Source: an uncultured Lachnospiraceae bacterium | GTDB lineage: Bacteria > Bacillota > Clostridia > Lachnospirales > Lachnospiraceae | Direction of reading: 5' to 3' | NCBI GenBank assembly: GCA_910588125.1 | Contig: CAJUPI010000008.1 | Coordinates: 1-64,000 of the forward strand | DNA length: 64,000 nt | Part shown: positions 44,257 to 53,259 of the stretch, piece after piece | Layout of the letters: each line of letters begins with the position of its first letter | Position numbering within the stretch: position 1 is the first letter of the stretch | The notes under the pieces: generated by a model | Seen by the model: the letters and a program-made list of their open reading frames with translations, nothing else | Told to the model about the DNA's origin: nothing | Database searches by the model: none | Position numbers and translations under genes: made by a program

Positions 44257-44357
44257 GGGTGTTGCAAAATAGGTCATTTGCCATTTCCTTATCCTGTGTT
44301 CGGGGACAGCCGGACACTGAATAAGAGAAATGGCGAATAACTTATTTTGCAACACCC
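44257..44357. repeat. Inverted-repeat element, copy B
   Basis: A 101-base hairpin element. GGGTGTTGCAAAATA at the left pairs with TTATTTTGCAACACCC at the right. Pairing runs on through GCCATTTC/GAAATGGC and TGTTCGG/CCGGACA to a six-base loop, GGACAG. Mismatches are mostly transitions that leave G-U pairs. It matches copy A in inverse orientation. It separates dctM from the second binding-protein gene. Confidence 0.8.
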
Positions 44358-44392
44358 CCACAGAACATAAAATCAGCACAAGTCCTGCCGCA

Positions 44393-45685
44393 CTATCCCA
44401 TCAATCCCGGCAGCCACAAACTGATCGCCGGAATAAATGTAATCAAAAGCAGGGAAATCACCATGCAAAGATAAAACGGCAAGGTAGCCTTTACTACCTT
44501 TTCCATCGGCAGCTTCGCAATCGCCGAACCAATAAACAACACCGCGCCAACCGGTGGGGTCAGCAGGCCGATACCACAGTTCAACACAACCATGATACCG
44601 AACTGGATCGGGTCAATACCTATCGAGGTGGCAATGGGCAAAAGAATCGGGGTGGCAATCAAAATGATCGGTGCCATATCCATAATACAGCCCAGCACCA
44701 GTAAAATCAAATTCAGCAACAAAGCCAAAATATAAGGATTTCTGGTCAGGCCGGTAATCGCATTTGCTGCCAGATCCGGCACATGCAGCCTTGTGAGACA
44801 AAAACCAAATACTGCTGACGTCGAAATCAAAATCAATACGATAGAAAGGGTGGCAACACAGTCGTCCAATGCCTTCCATACCCCTTTCCAGTCCAATCCC
44901 TTATATACAAACACGCTCACCAGCAAGCTGTAGATAACCGCAATTGCCGCTGATTCTGTGGCAGTGAAAACACCGCCAACCACGCCGAATACCACAATTA
45001 ATACTGCTGCCAGCGCCCAGATCGACACACTCAGCTGTTTTAAAAGATTGACAATGGAAAACGGTTCTCCCTTGGGATAATTCCGCTTTACAGAAATAAT
45101 ATAGGAACCAATCATCAGGCATCCCGCCAAAAGCGCCCCCGGAACATAGCCTGCCAGAAACAGAGAACCGACAGAAATTCCACCTGCCGTGGTGGCATAG
45201 ATTACCATATTATGGCTGGGAGGAACTAGCAATCCTTCACAGGAAGAGGTGATCGTAACGGCAGTCGAGAAATCGGCATCGTACCCCTGATCCACCATCA
45301 TCGGAATCAGAATCGAACCCAGAGATGCCGTATCTGCAGAGGCAGATCCAGAAATACCGCCAAAGAAATAGGAAGCTACGATATTCACCATCGCCATACC
45401 GCCGCGCATCCAACCTACACAGGCATTTGCCAGAGCGATCAGCTTTTCCGAAATACCACCGGAACCCATCAGTACCCCCATGGTGATAAAGAACGGCACA
45501 GCCATCAGGCTAAAAGAGCTGATACCTTTTACCATATACTGGCAGATATTAGAGAGGGGCAGCCCCTGGGCCATCAGACAAAGCACAGATGCCAGACCAA
45601 CGGCATAGGCAATCGGAAACCGCAGAAAAATCATTACAAAAAAGCTGCCAAGCAACACAGCAATCGCCATGGTATTTGCATCCAT
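44393..45685 (-). CDS. dctM: TRAP transporter large permease (DctM), second system
   Basis: A 430-residue DctM with the usual run of membrane segments and loops GLLVPPSHNMVIYA and GIGLLTPPVGAVLF. Its ATG overlaps the dctQ stop by one base (TAATG), so it is coupled to DctQ. Sequence differs markedly from the DctM at the window start, so the two systems are not recent duplicates. Confidence 0.95.
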   Translation of the reverse strand: MDANTMAIAVLLGSFFVMIFLRFPIAYAVGLASVLCLMAQGLPLSNICQYMVKGISSFSLMAVPFFITMGVLMGSGGISEKLIALANACVGWMRGGMAMVNIVASYFFGGISGSASADTASLGSILIPMMVDQGYDADFSTAVTITSSCEGLLVPPSHNMVIYATTAGGISVGSLFLAGYVPGALLAGCLMIGSYIISVKRNYPKGEPFSIVNLLKQLSVSIWALAAVLIVVFGVVGGVFTATESAAIAVIYSLLVSVFVYKGLDWKGVWKALDDCVATLSIVLILISTSAVFGFCLTRLHVPDLAANAITGLTRNPYILALLLNLILLVLGCIMDMAPIILIATPILLPIATSIGIDPIQFGIMVVLNCGIGLLTPPVGAVLFIGSAIAKLPMEKVVKATLPFYLCMVISLLLITFIPAISLWLPGLMG

Positions 45686-46209
45686 TACGCCTCACCCTCC
45701 TTTACAAAAATCATCTTCACATGATTATAAAGTGCTTCAATCTCAAATACCAGCATCGCCACTCCGGCCAGTGGTACCGGGAAGTACATCCAGAACCTAG
45801 ACAGCCATGGCATACTCTCATAAGCGCCGCGGCCGCCAATCGTCTGCGCATACTGCCAGCCTACCACGATCATAATCAAGGCCAGCACCAGCACAGCAAA
45901 ATCAGCAAGAATATCCAGAAAACGAATCAGCGCCTTTGGAAGATAAGAGTCCAGGGCTGTCATCCGGATATGGGAACCATTGCGAATCGCCAACGCTGCC
46001 GAAAGCACTGCCATATAAGACATCAATGTCAACACTACCTGCTCTGACCACGCCGGATCCGGAATGAACGGAATATATCTTCCACAAACGGCCATAGAGG
46101 TAATCGCAATATCCGCAATCAAAAGCAATTTACAAATCACGAGGGTTATCTTATATACAATATCGTATATCGGTTTAATCTTATCGATCGACTCAAAAAT
46201 CCCAGGCAT
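45685..46209 (-). CDS. dctQ: TRAP transporter small permease (DctQ), second system
   Basis: A 174-residue DctQ with four membrane segments. CGRYIPFIPDPAWSEQVVL near residue 41 is the family signature. ATG 46209 follows AAAGGAG; the longer frame upstream crosses the dctP-dctQ hairpin and is unlikely. Coupled to dctM. Confidence 0.92.
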   Translation of the reverse strand: MPGIFESIDKIKPIYDIVYKITLVICKLLLIADIAITSMAVCGRYIPFIPDPAWSEQVVLTLMSYMAVLSAALAIRNGSHIRMTALDSYLPKALIRFLDILADFAVLVLALIMIVVGWQYAQTIGGRGAYESMPWLSRFWMYFPVPLAGVAMLVFEIEALYNHVKMIFVKEGEA

Positions 46210-46235
46210 AATTACTCCTTTCCTGTTATACAATA

Positions 46236-46271
46236 CGGGCACAAAAGATCCGTATCGAATTTTTGTGCCCG
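46236..46271 (-). terminator. Hairpin between dctP and dctQ
   Basis: Perfect 11-base arms CGGGCACAAAA and TTTTGTGCCCG with a 14-base loop. Such stems often protect or partly terminate the binding-protein part of a transporter message, giving more binding protein than permease. Confidence 0.55.
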
Positions 46272-46301
46272 CAAAAACCTACCTCTTCAGATTTTGATTT
46301 C

Positions 46302-47420
46302 TTACTGCATATCTACGATCTGCTGATATAGATCGGCATAAGCGGAGGTATTTTCTTCCACTACCTTCTTACAGGCTTCCTGCCATGGAGCTTTGTCAGA
46401 AACTTCAACCACATTACAGCCCTCTGCCTTCAATTCTTCCAAAACCTTGTTCTCAGCCTCCTCAGAAATCTGACGGTTGTACTCAGAAGCCAGCTTGGAT
46501 GCTTCCATCATTGCTGCCTGCTGATTCTCTGTCAGCTTATCCCATGCATCATCAGTGATAATCACCTGAATTGCTCCCAGAGTATGTCCATCCAGGATCA
46601 GATTGTTGGCAACCTCCGGGAATGCATTGGACTTATAGTTGGCAATCGGCTGCTCAGCACCGTCAACTACTCCGGTCTGCAGCGCGGAATACAGTTCACC
46701 AAAAGCCACAACAGTAGGAGATGCACCCAATCCTTCAACCATGCCGTTCATAATCGGATCGTTGGACACGCGCAGCTTCATGCCTGCCAGATCCTCCAGG
46801 GAATTCACCGGATTCTTGGTAAAGAAATGGCGGAAACCTTCCTCACCATAGAACAGGCCTCTCACCCCTGTGCCATTGTCATGGGGCTCAAGCAGGAATT
46901 CCGGAGCCAGATCTGAGGTCGCAAAATTCCAGAAATGATCCCGGTTCACAAAAGTATAGGGGATAGATAACAGCATGGATTTCTCGCCGCCGTAGCTGGT
47001 CAGGGCAAACGCGGAGATACGGGACATGTCGATCGTTCCACCACCGCCCAACATGGTATCCAGCACATCATTTTCCGATCCCAGAACACCGGATGCCTGC
47101 AGATCAATGGTGATAGAACCTCCCGATAATTCCTCAACCTTCTCTTTGAAATAAGAGTCCGTCTGTCCTACGATAGTATCCAGAGGATTTACCTCGGCAT
47201 ATACTAAAGTCACAGCCGGATCATTGGCTGCCGCCGCCCCGGAAGCATCACCAGCCGCCTCACTGGTCTCTTCTCCGGCGGCTGCCGGAGCCTCTGCTGC
47301 CGTGGTGTCAGTCGGTGCTGCCGTGGTAGCGGGAGCATCCGGCTCCTTCAATCCACAGCCGGACAGTGATGCAACTACCATAGCCGCACATAATGCCGTG
47401 CTAACCCATCTTTTTTTCAT
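46302..47420 (-). CDS. dctP: TRAP transporter solute-binding lipoprotein (DctP), second system
   Basis: A 372-residue DctP lipoprotein. Lipobox LSGC near residue 22 is followed by a long Ala/Thr/Glu-rich linker to about residue 68, similar in style to that of the amino-acid binding protein at 9976. Binding-protein motifs LAGMKLRVSNDPIMNGMVEGLG and YSALQTGVVDGAEQPI are clear. First gene of the operon, 136 bases after the response regulator gene, with its own promoter and an AAGGAGG site. Confidence 0.95.
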   Translation of the reverse strand: MKKRWVSTALCAAMVVASLSGCGLKEPDAPATTAAPTDTTAAEAPAAAGEETSEAAGDASGAAAANDPAVTLVYAEVNPLDTIVGQTDSYFKEKVEELSGGSITIDLQASGVLGSENDVLDTMLGGGGTIDMSRISAFALTSYGGEKSMLLSIPYTFVNRDHFWNFATSDLAPEFLLEPHDNGTGVRGLFYGEEGFRHFFTKNPVNSLEDLAGMKLRVSNDPIMNGMVEGLGASPTVVAFGELYSALQTGVVDGAEQPIANYKSNAFPEVANNLILDGHTLGAIQVIITDDAWDKLTENQQAAMMEASKLASEYNRQISEEAENKVLEELKAEGCNVVEVSDKAPWQEACKKVVEENTSAYADLYQQIVDMQ

Positions 47421-47480
47421 AACACATTTCCTCCTTATCTTTTTATAAAGTATCTCTGGAATCCTTGTAAAATTCAGAAG

Positions 47481-47509
47481 ATATTATCATTATAAGTCAA
47501 AAATGCCAA
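47481..47509 (-). promoter_or_regulatory. Candidate promoter of the second TRAP operon
   Basis: -35 TTGGCA (47504-47509), 17-base spacer, -10 TAATAT (47481-47486). The AT-rich sequence upstream (47509-47550) repeats CATTTT twice and could bind the YesN-type regulator. Confidence 0.45.
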
Positions 47510-47590
47510 AAAGAAAATGGTAAATTTTTGTGAATCCTAGTATATTTTTAACCTGTCCAAGATAAGTTTTTATACATTTCAGACAAACCG

Positions 47591-48454
47591 CTATTTTCCA
47601 TGACGAAAACATTGAACCCGGTATTCTGTAGGGCTGATACCGGTAACCCGTCGAAACACTTTGGTAAAATAATTGGAGTCCCCATATCCGACAGCCTTGC
47701 CGATCTCTTTAATGTTGGCCGTTGGCTCTTCCAGGCGCCTTTTTGCTTCTTCTACCCGATAATCGGTCAAATAGGAAATGAAATTCTGCCCAAAGCACTG
47801 CTTAAACAGTTTGCAAAAATAAGCCTCCGAATAATTCATCGTTCGGGCCAGCTCCTGCATGGAGATATCATACATATAATTTTCATGGATATAACGCGTA
47901 ATCATCTCCCGCACCCCAGACAGACGCGAATTCTCCAGCTCTTCTGTCTCCTCCATAAGAAGATGGGATATCTCCTCTGGATTCTCTTCTATCCGTTTTC
48001 CCTCCGATGGCCAAATAGCGCTGTTCTCTCCAGCAGCTCCTCTTTCCTCCCGATATTTTTCTATATTCTGCTTTTGTACTTCCTCCGCCAGACGGATAGC
48101 CTCCTCCACTACTATCATCAGTTCCCGCTCTTCATAAGGCTTTAACAGATAGTCCAACGCTCGCACGGTGATCGCTTTCCTGGCATAGGCAAACTCGTCA
48201 AAAGCTGTCAAAAAAATGATACAGCAGTCCTTATCCTTCTTACGGATTCTCTCAGCCGCCTCAATCCCATTGACCCCCGGCATCTCAATATCCAAGATCG
48301 CTACTTGAATATCATGTTCTTCATAAATTTCCAACGCCTCTCTGCCATTCTCCGCCTGAAAAATAACACACCGTTCTCCCAGATTTTTATGCAGGGTTTT
48401 ATATAACACCGCTCTCTCTAGCATCTCATCATCCGCGATCAGCAAATGAACCAT
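47591..48454 (-). CDS. YesN-type response regulator (receiver plus AraC DNA-binding domain)
   Basis: A 287-residue regulator. The receiver (residues 1-120) has acidic pocket DDE at 8-10 and phospho-acceptor Asp in VAILDIEMPGVNG. A spacer leads to a C-terminal AraC/XylS double helix-turn-helix (YISMQELARTMNYSEAYFCKLFKQCFGQNFISYL ... ANIKEIGKAVGYGDSNYFTKVFRRVTGISPTEYR, written here in two parts of the same domain). It overlaps the sensor gene by 26 bases and lies directly upstream of the TRAP operon, which it probably activates. Confidence 0.95.
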   Translation of the reverse strand: MVHLLIADDEMLERAVLYKTLHKNLGERCVIFQAENGREALEIYEEHDIQVAILDIEMPGVNGIEAAERIRKKDKDCCIIFLTAFDEFAYARKAITVRALDYLLKPYEERELMIVVEEAIRLAEEVQKQNIEKYREERGAAGENSAIWPSEGKRIEENPEEISHLLMEETEELENSRLSGVREMITRYIHENYMYDISMQELARTMNYSEAYFCKLFKQCFGQNFISYLTDYRVEEAKRRLEEPTANIKEIGKAVGYGDSNYFTKVFRRVTGISPTEYRVQCFRHGK

Positions 48455-49946
48455 TTGCTCCCTCCTTTTCTTCCTGTGGTATCTGAATCTGGATCACCGT
48501 CCCCTGATCCTTTTTGCCATAGATCCACATCTCCCCTTCTTGATATATGGTTCGTATTCTTTGGTAAATATTGCCCAACCCGATCCCTACTTTTGCCGTA
48601 TGATTTTCTTTTAACGCGATCTCCAGCTGCCGCCGGACTTCCTCATCCATTCCGGTTCCCGTGTCCGCCACGGATATCTTTAATCCCTCTTCCCTCTTCC
48701 AGACACGAAGAAATACCCTTCCTCCCTGTTCCTTTTTGGCTACCCCATGGACTATTGCATTCTCCACCAACGGCTGCAAGGTAAACGCCGGGATACGCAC
48801 CACTGCTGCTTCTACCTCGATGCTCTCATCGTAACGGATCCGGTTCCCAAAACGCATTTTTTGGATATACATATAATCTCTCACTACTTTCAGCTCCTGC
48901 TCCAGCGGCACAATTTGTTCCGTAGTTTTCAAATTATAGCGAAACAGATTGCTCATGCTGGTTATCATCTTCTCGGTGGTAGATGCATCCTCCAGCCTTG
49001 CCATACAAGCGATAATGTTCAGCGTATTGAACAGAAAATGAGGATTGATTTGGCTCTTCAGCAATTCCATACGGGCGGCTTCGAGCCGCTTCTCTGTCTC
49101 CATTTTTTCCATTTCTTCTTTATGAAGCAGCTCGGAAATTTCGTGATTTTTCATCAACGTATGAATATATCCCTCTGTGGCATGCTTCATGCGGTTAAAT
49201 GCCTGAACCATCTCCCCCATCTCATCCCGGTTTTCCACCGTTAAATCTTCACCGCTGAAATCGTTGATGGCAATCTTCCTGGTAGCCTCAGCCAGTTTCT
49301 CCATCGGATCCACTACGGCATGAGAAAGTAATCGAGTAAAAAAAATCATCACAAAAATCATCACCACAGAAAGCAACAAAATCAGATATGGCATCCCGTA
49401 AAAAAAGGGGACCCGTTTCTGGTAACTGGCGTCTCCGTCCGCCATCGTCAGCTGAAGCAGCCGGCGGGCATAGGTTCCAAGATAGTCCTGCATCGCATAT
49501 ACTTGATATAATTGAGTGATATAGCCCTGCATTTCCGGCCCCATCTCCAATATCTCATCTCGTGAAAAACAATATCGTTCATAGGCATTATGGATATTCC
49601 AAGTTCTGGCATATCGTTCCGCTCCCACTGTGAGATAATCAAAGGGCAGTCTTTCTAAGCTTTTTCCGGTTGTTTGGTATGCCTTTTCATAGCGCTCCCT
49701 GTTTTCTTCTGTCCGATTCCGTATGTATGCTTTAAACGCCTGGGCTTCCAGCTCGATCGCTTCCTGAAAATCATAGCATTTTGAATTGTCATCCAGAATA
49801 ATATTGATATTTCCCAGGGCAAAATCCATCAGCAGAAAACTAAATACAGCAGATACACCGATCACCAGAATAATCAGACAGACATAGACTCCCAGTTTTT
49901 TCTTTAAGGAGGTTCCCAGCCATATTTCTTTTATATATGCATGCAT
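48429..49946 (-). CDS. YesM-type sensor histidine kinase
   Basis: A 505-residue membrane sensor. A segment at about 16-40 and another near 185-205 flank an extracellular helical region. A HAMP domain follows (VDPMEKLAEATRKIAINDF), then the His_kinase domain with phospho-acceptor in INPHFLFNTLN and an ATPase domain (LVENAIVHG, DTGTGM, GIGLGNIYQRI). This LytS/YesM class pairs with AraC-type regulators; the partner gene overlaps its end. By position it senses the substrate of the second TRAP system, possibly with one of the binding lipoproteins. Confidence 0.95.
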   Translation of the reverse strand: MHAYIKEIWLGTSLKKKLGVYVCLIILVIGVSAVFSFLLMDFALGNINIILDDNSKCYDFQEAIELEAQAFKAYIRNRTEENRERYEKAYQTTGKSLERLPFDYLTVGAERYARTWNIHNAYERYCFSRDEILEMGPEMQGYITQLYQVYAMQDYLGTYARRLLQLTMADGDASYQKRVPFFYGMPYLILLLSVVMIFVMIFFTRLLSHAVVDPMEKLAEATRKIAINDFSGEDLTVENRDEMGEMVQAFNRMKHATEGYIHTLMKNHEISELLHKEEMEKMETEKRLEAARMELLKSQINPHFLFNTLNIIACMARLEDASTTEKMITSMSNLFRYNLKTTEQIVPLEQELKVVRDYMYIQKMRFGNRIRYDESIEVEAAVVRIPAFTLQPLVENAIVHGVAKKEQGGRVFLRVWKREEGLKISVADTGTGMDEEVRRQLEIALKENHTAKVGIGLGNIYQRIRTIYQEGEMWIYGKKDQGTVIQIQIPQEEKEGANGSFADRG

Positions 49947-50095
49947 TCCAATCCTGCTTTCCCTTTTCTTTTTCCTGTTGCCTGTGCTTTAATCAATCAA
50001 AGCCCCTATCCGTATGTCTGTTTTTCCAAAGCTGCAGATATACCGGCCAGGAGCTTTTCTTGTTTTTGAAACGGCACCCTCAATGGACAAGGGTA

Positions 50096-50620
50096 TTATT
50101 TTCCTTCATAAACGATGGCAGATTCTACTGGATAATTTTTCAGCTTCTCCCGGCCGCATAATCCGGCAAGTTCCATGACAAAACATATTTTTACTACCTT
50201 GCCGCCTAATTGCTCCACTAATCCGGTGATAGCTTCTATCGTACCTCCGGTAGCAATCAAATCATCAATAATAACCACCCTTTGCCCCGGCCTGATAGCA
50301 TCTTTATGAATCTCAATCTCGGCTGTGCCATATTCCAGCTCATACTTTGCTGAAACCGTTTCTCTTGGCAGTTTTCCCTTTTTGCGCACCGGCACAAAGC
50401 TTTTATGGCTGGCATACGCCACCGGCATACCAAATATAAAGCCTCGCGATTCCGGCCCTAGCACCACATCAAAATCCAGGCCCTCCACCATTTTCAACAA
50501 TGTATCAATAGCCAGCTCTAGCCCTTTGGCATCCTGCAAAATCGATGTCACATCCCGAAAAATAATTCCTGGTTCCGGAAAATCCGGAATACTAATCACA
50601 TAATCTTCTAATTTCTTCAT
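50096..50620 (-). CDS. apt: Adenine phosphoribosyltransferase
   Basis: A 174-residue purine salvage enzyme joining adenine to PRPP to give AMP. PDFPEPGIIFRDVTSILQD near the start, GPESRGFIFG and the PRPP loop VVIIDDLIATGGT are diagnostic. Complete. It follows the glycosidase gene by 28 bases. Confidence 0.97.
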   Translation of the reverse strand: MKKLEDYVISIPDFPEPGIIFRDVTSILQDAKGLELAIDTLLKMVEGLDFDVVLGPESRGFIFGMPVAYASHKSFVPVRKKGKLPRETVSAKYELEYGTAEIEIHKDAIRPGQRVVIIDDLIATGGTIEAITGLVEQLGGKVVKICFVMELAGLCGREKLKNYPVESAIVYEGK

Positions 50621-50648
50621 CTTTGGCCTTTCCCCTTCCTGTCAACAA

Positions 50649-51941
50649 TTATTGAAACACCTTCATCAAATTTGCCACCTCTGCCTGGCAGACCGGCTCC
50701 TGAAACGAACTGTAAGCATAAAAGCAGTACCCGGAAACCTGCCCGCTCTCCCGGCCTTCCTGTACCTGCCTCTTTATGATATCGTTACGCCTCAACCACT
50801 CCGGCACAGCATTATTATCTGTGCTTCCCGATCCCGTCTTATACATAGCAAGCCCCAGATACAAACGTACCTTGCCTTTTTTCTTCAGCTGAATCCATGT
50901 TTTTAAGTTGTTTGAAAAGGCAAACGGCGCCGGGCTTCCATCGGAAAGCCTGTGTTCAAATCCCCAGTAAATCTGCGGCATAATATAATCTACATACCCT
51001 TCCTGAGACATCCAGGTATCCACATCCGCAAAAAGACGGTTATCGCTGCGTAAATACTCCACATACCCCTCCGGACTTATCCCAAATTGCACGTGTGGCT
51101 TCGTGCTTTTTATCGTATGATATACCTCCTGAATCAGTCGGTTGATATTCTCGCGGCGCCAGTCACTGATATTTAAAGGGCTGCCGGAAACATCATATTC
51201 CGGTTTGTCAAACCATTTATTTTCATCCTCATTATTTACTTCCGGATAAAAATAATCGTCAAAATGGATCCCATCCACATCATAACGCTCTACAATCTCC
51301 CGTACTCCGTTTATAATTCGCCAACGTACCTCCTCCACTGCCGGATTTAAATAGTATTCTCCGTTGTGCTTTAAAACCCAGCGATCATTGGAGCTGTCAC
51401 TGTCCGACAGCCATTGCCGGACAAAGCTCTGTTCCGATACCTGGTTCCAACGATTCAGATAGCCGGTTACCCGGTAGGGATTGATCCAGGCGTGGAACTG
51501 CAGCTTTTTCCGGTGAGCCGCCTGTACAAAATAAGCCAAAGGATCATATCCCGGATTTTTCCCCTGGGTTCCGGTTACAAACCGTGACCAGGGAAAATAT
51601 TCTGACGGATACATGGCATCGGCATCCGGCCGTACCTGAACGAAGACCGCATTCATCTTTAGCTCCACGCAGCGATCCAGAATCTGATCCACACCTTCTT
51701 TAAAACCATTTTCATCTGCCGGCAGCTTCTCCCAATCCAGATAAGAAATCCACACGCCCCGCAGCTCCTGTGACGGCCCTCCTTCTGACTCTCCAGCTCC
51801 TGCCATCTTCAGGCCACTGCTCCCATCCCCCGGCGCTGCCAGAGAAAAAAATGTTCCCTCAAAGAGCAATATTCCCGTTATCATCAGGAGCCACAGGTTT
51901 GGAAACCGCCTGCCTCTTCTTTTGTTTCTTTGAACTGCCAT
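50649..51941 (-). CDS. Secreted GHL10/DUF187-type glycoside hydrolase (YngK-like)
   Basis: A 430-residue exported TIM-barrel protein. ATG 51941 (AGGAGGGGAT before it) opens an arginine-rich signal peptide with hydrophobic core LWLLMITGILLFEG. The catalytic region begins ELRGVWISYLDWEKLP; QVRPDADAMYPSEYFPWSRFVTGTQG, DPLAYFVQAAHRKKLQFHAWINPYR and VDGIHFDDYFYP are family blocks. Relatives are thought to cleave peptidoglycan or other glycans, but the substrate is unproven. It lies between hemW and apt on the same strand. Confidence 0.9.
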   Translation of the reverse strand: MAVQRNKRRGRRFPNLWLLMITGILLFEGTFFSLAAPGDGSSGLKMAGAGESEGGPSQELRGVWISYLDWEKLPADENGFKEGVDQILDRCVELKMNAVFVQVRPDADAMYPSEYFPWSRFVTGTQGKNPGYDPLAYFVQAAHRKKLQFHAWINPYRVTGYLNRWNQVSEQSFVRQWLSDSDSSNDRWVLKHNGEYYLNPAVEEVRWRIINGVREIVERYDVDGIHFDDYFYPEVNNEDENKWFDKPEYDVSGSPLNISDWRRENINRLIQEVYHTIKSTKPHVQFGISPEGYVEYLRSDNRLFADVDTWMSQEGYVDYIMPQIYWGFEHRLSDGSPAPFAFSNNLKTWIQLKKKGKVRLYLGLAMYKTGSGSTDNNAVPEWLRRNDIIKRQVQEGRESGQVSGYCFYAYSSFQEPVCQAEVANLMKVFQ

Positions 51942-52011
51942 ATCCCCTCCTGCTCTTTCATTCTTTCTAAATATTTTCATTCCTCCCAATACTTCTCTTT
52001 CCCGGACAGCT

Positions 52012-53259
52012 TTATAATAAGAATTCCTGGAATACCCGATTACTCACATCAATGCCCCGGCGACTCAACCTCACCCAGGGAGCCTCTATTTCTATCAGGC
52101 CCTGCGCCTGAAGCTTATCAAATGCCTGTCCATAAAGCTTCCACATATTTCTTCCGAAACGGCCCAGGAATTCATTGCCCGATACTCCCTTCATCATACG
52201 CAGGCCGAGAAACATGAATTCTTCCATTTTATCTTCCAGCGAAAGCTCCTGTATGTCACAGGCGGCGGCTCCCGCCTTTTTCAGATCGAGAGAAAGATAT
52301 TTTTTAAGGCTGGTCTCGTTGTGGTAGCGATATCCGCTGATATAGGAGGAGGCGCCAAGGCCGAGCCCCAAATAATCCACCCCTGTCCAGTACCCGATAT
52401 TATGACGGCATGCAAAACCGGAGCGGGAATAATTGGAGATCTCATAGCGTTCATAGCCCTGCGCCGCCAAAAGCTCTCCGGTCATCTCATACATCTTCCG
52501 ATCGGTATCTTCATCCGGCAACGGGGGCAGCTCCATATGGTTATTTCCGTAGTCTCCTGGCAAAATGCTCCTGGACTGGTGACTGCTGCGGAGCTTTTGC
52601 GTCTCTTCCTCAGTCAAGGGAATACCTCCTTCTCCGCCATATCTCTCATAAAAAGGTGTCCCCTCCTCTATGATCAGGCTGTAGGCAGAAATATGCTCGG
52701 GTTTTAACATCAGCACCTTGCGCAGCGTATTCTTCCAGGAATGGATATCCTGCCCCGGTAAAGCAGACATCAAATCGACACTGATATTGGAAAATCCCAC
52801 CTGCCTGGCACGCTGATAGCTTTTTAAAAAATCGTCGAAGGTGTGGATTCTGCCCAAAATTTTCAATTCCAAATCATCTGCTGACTGAAGTCCCAGGCTC
52901 AGGCGATTGATACCGCCCTCCCGATAAACCTCCAGCTTTTCCATCGTCAGCGTCCCCGGATTGGCCTCGATAGTGATCTCCGCATCTTCCGCAATCCGGA
53001 AGCAGCTATGGAGCACCGCGAACAATTCGCCGATCAGCTCCGCCGGCATCAGAGAAGGCGTCCCTCCTCCCAAAAAAATACTAGTCACACAACTGTCCGG
53101 AAAACAGGGGCTCTGCCCGTATATTTCTTCAATCAGCTTGTCCATATAGTCCCGGTACGTAGATTCCGGAACCGCAAAGGATAAGAAATCGCAATAAGCG
53201 CATTTCCGGGCACAAAACGGAATATGGATGTAAAGTTCCAGTTCTCGTTTATTCATCAT
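52012..53259 (-). CDS. hemW: Radical SAM haem chaperone HemW
   Basis: A 415-residue HemW (formerly called oxygen-independent coproporphyrinogen oxidase-like). [18 protein letters not shown] holds the CxxxCxxC cluster motif, without the extra Cys of true Hem[14 protein letters not shown] and [18 protein letters not shown] follow, with the HemW C-terminal domain at the end. The ATG overlaps the lepA stop by 11 bases; lepA-hemW is a conserved pair in Firmicutes. Confidence 0.95.
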   Translation of the reverse strand: MMNKRELELYIHIPFCARKCAYCDFLSFAVPESTYRDYMDKLIEEIYGQSPCFPDSCVTSIFLGGGTPSLMPAELIGELFAVLHSCFRIAEDAEITIEANPGTLTMEKLEVYREGGINRLSLGLQSADDLELKILGRIHTFDDFLKSYQRARQVGFSNISVDLMSALPGQDIHSWKNTLRKVLMLKPEHISAYSLIIEEGTPFYERYGGEGGIPLTEEETQKLRSSHQSRSILPGDYGNNHMELPPLPDEDTDRKMYEMTGELLAAQGYERYEISNYSRSGFACRHNIGYWTGVDYLGLGLGASSYISGYRYHNETSLKKYLSLDLKKAGAAACDIQELSLEDKMEEFMFLGLRMMKGVSGNEFLGRFGRNMWKLYGQAFDKLQAQGLIEIEAPWVRLSRRGIDVSNRVFQEFLL

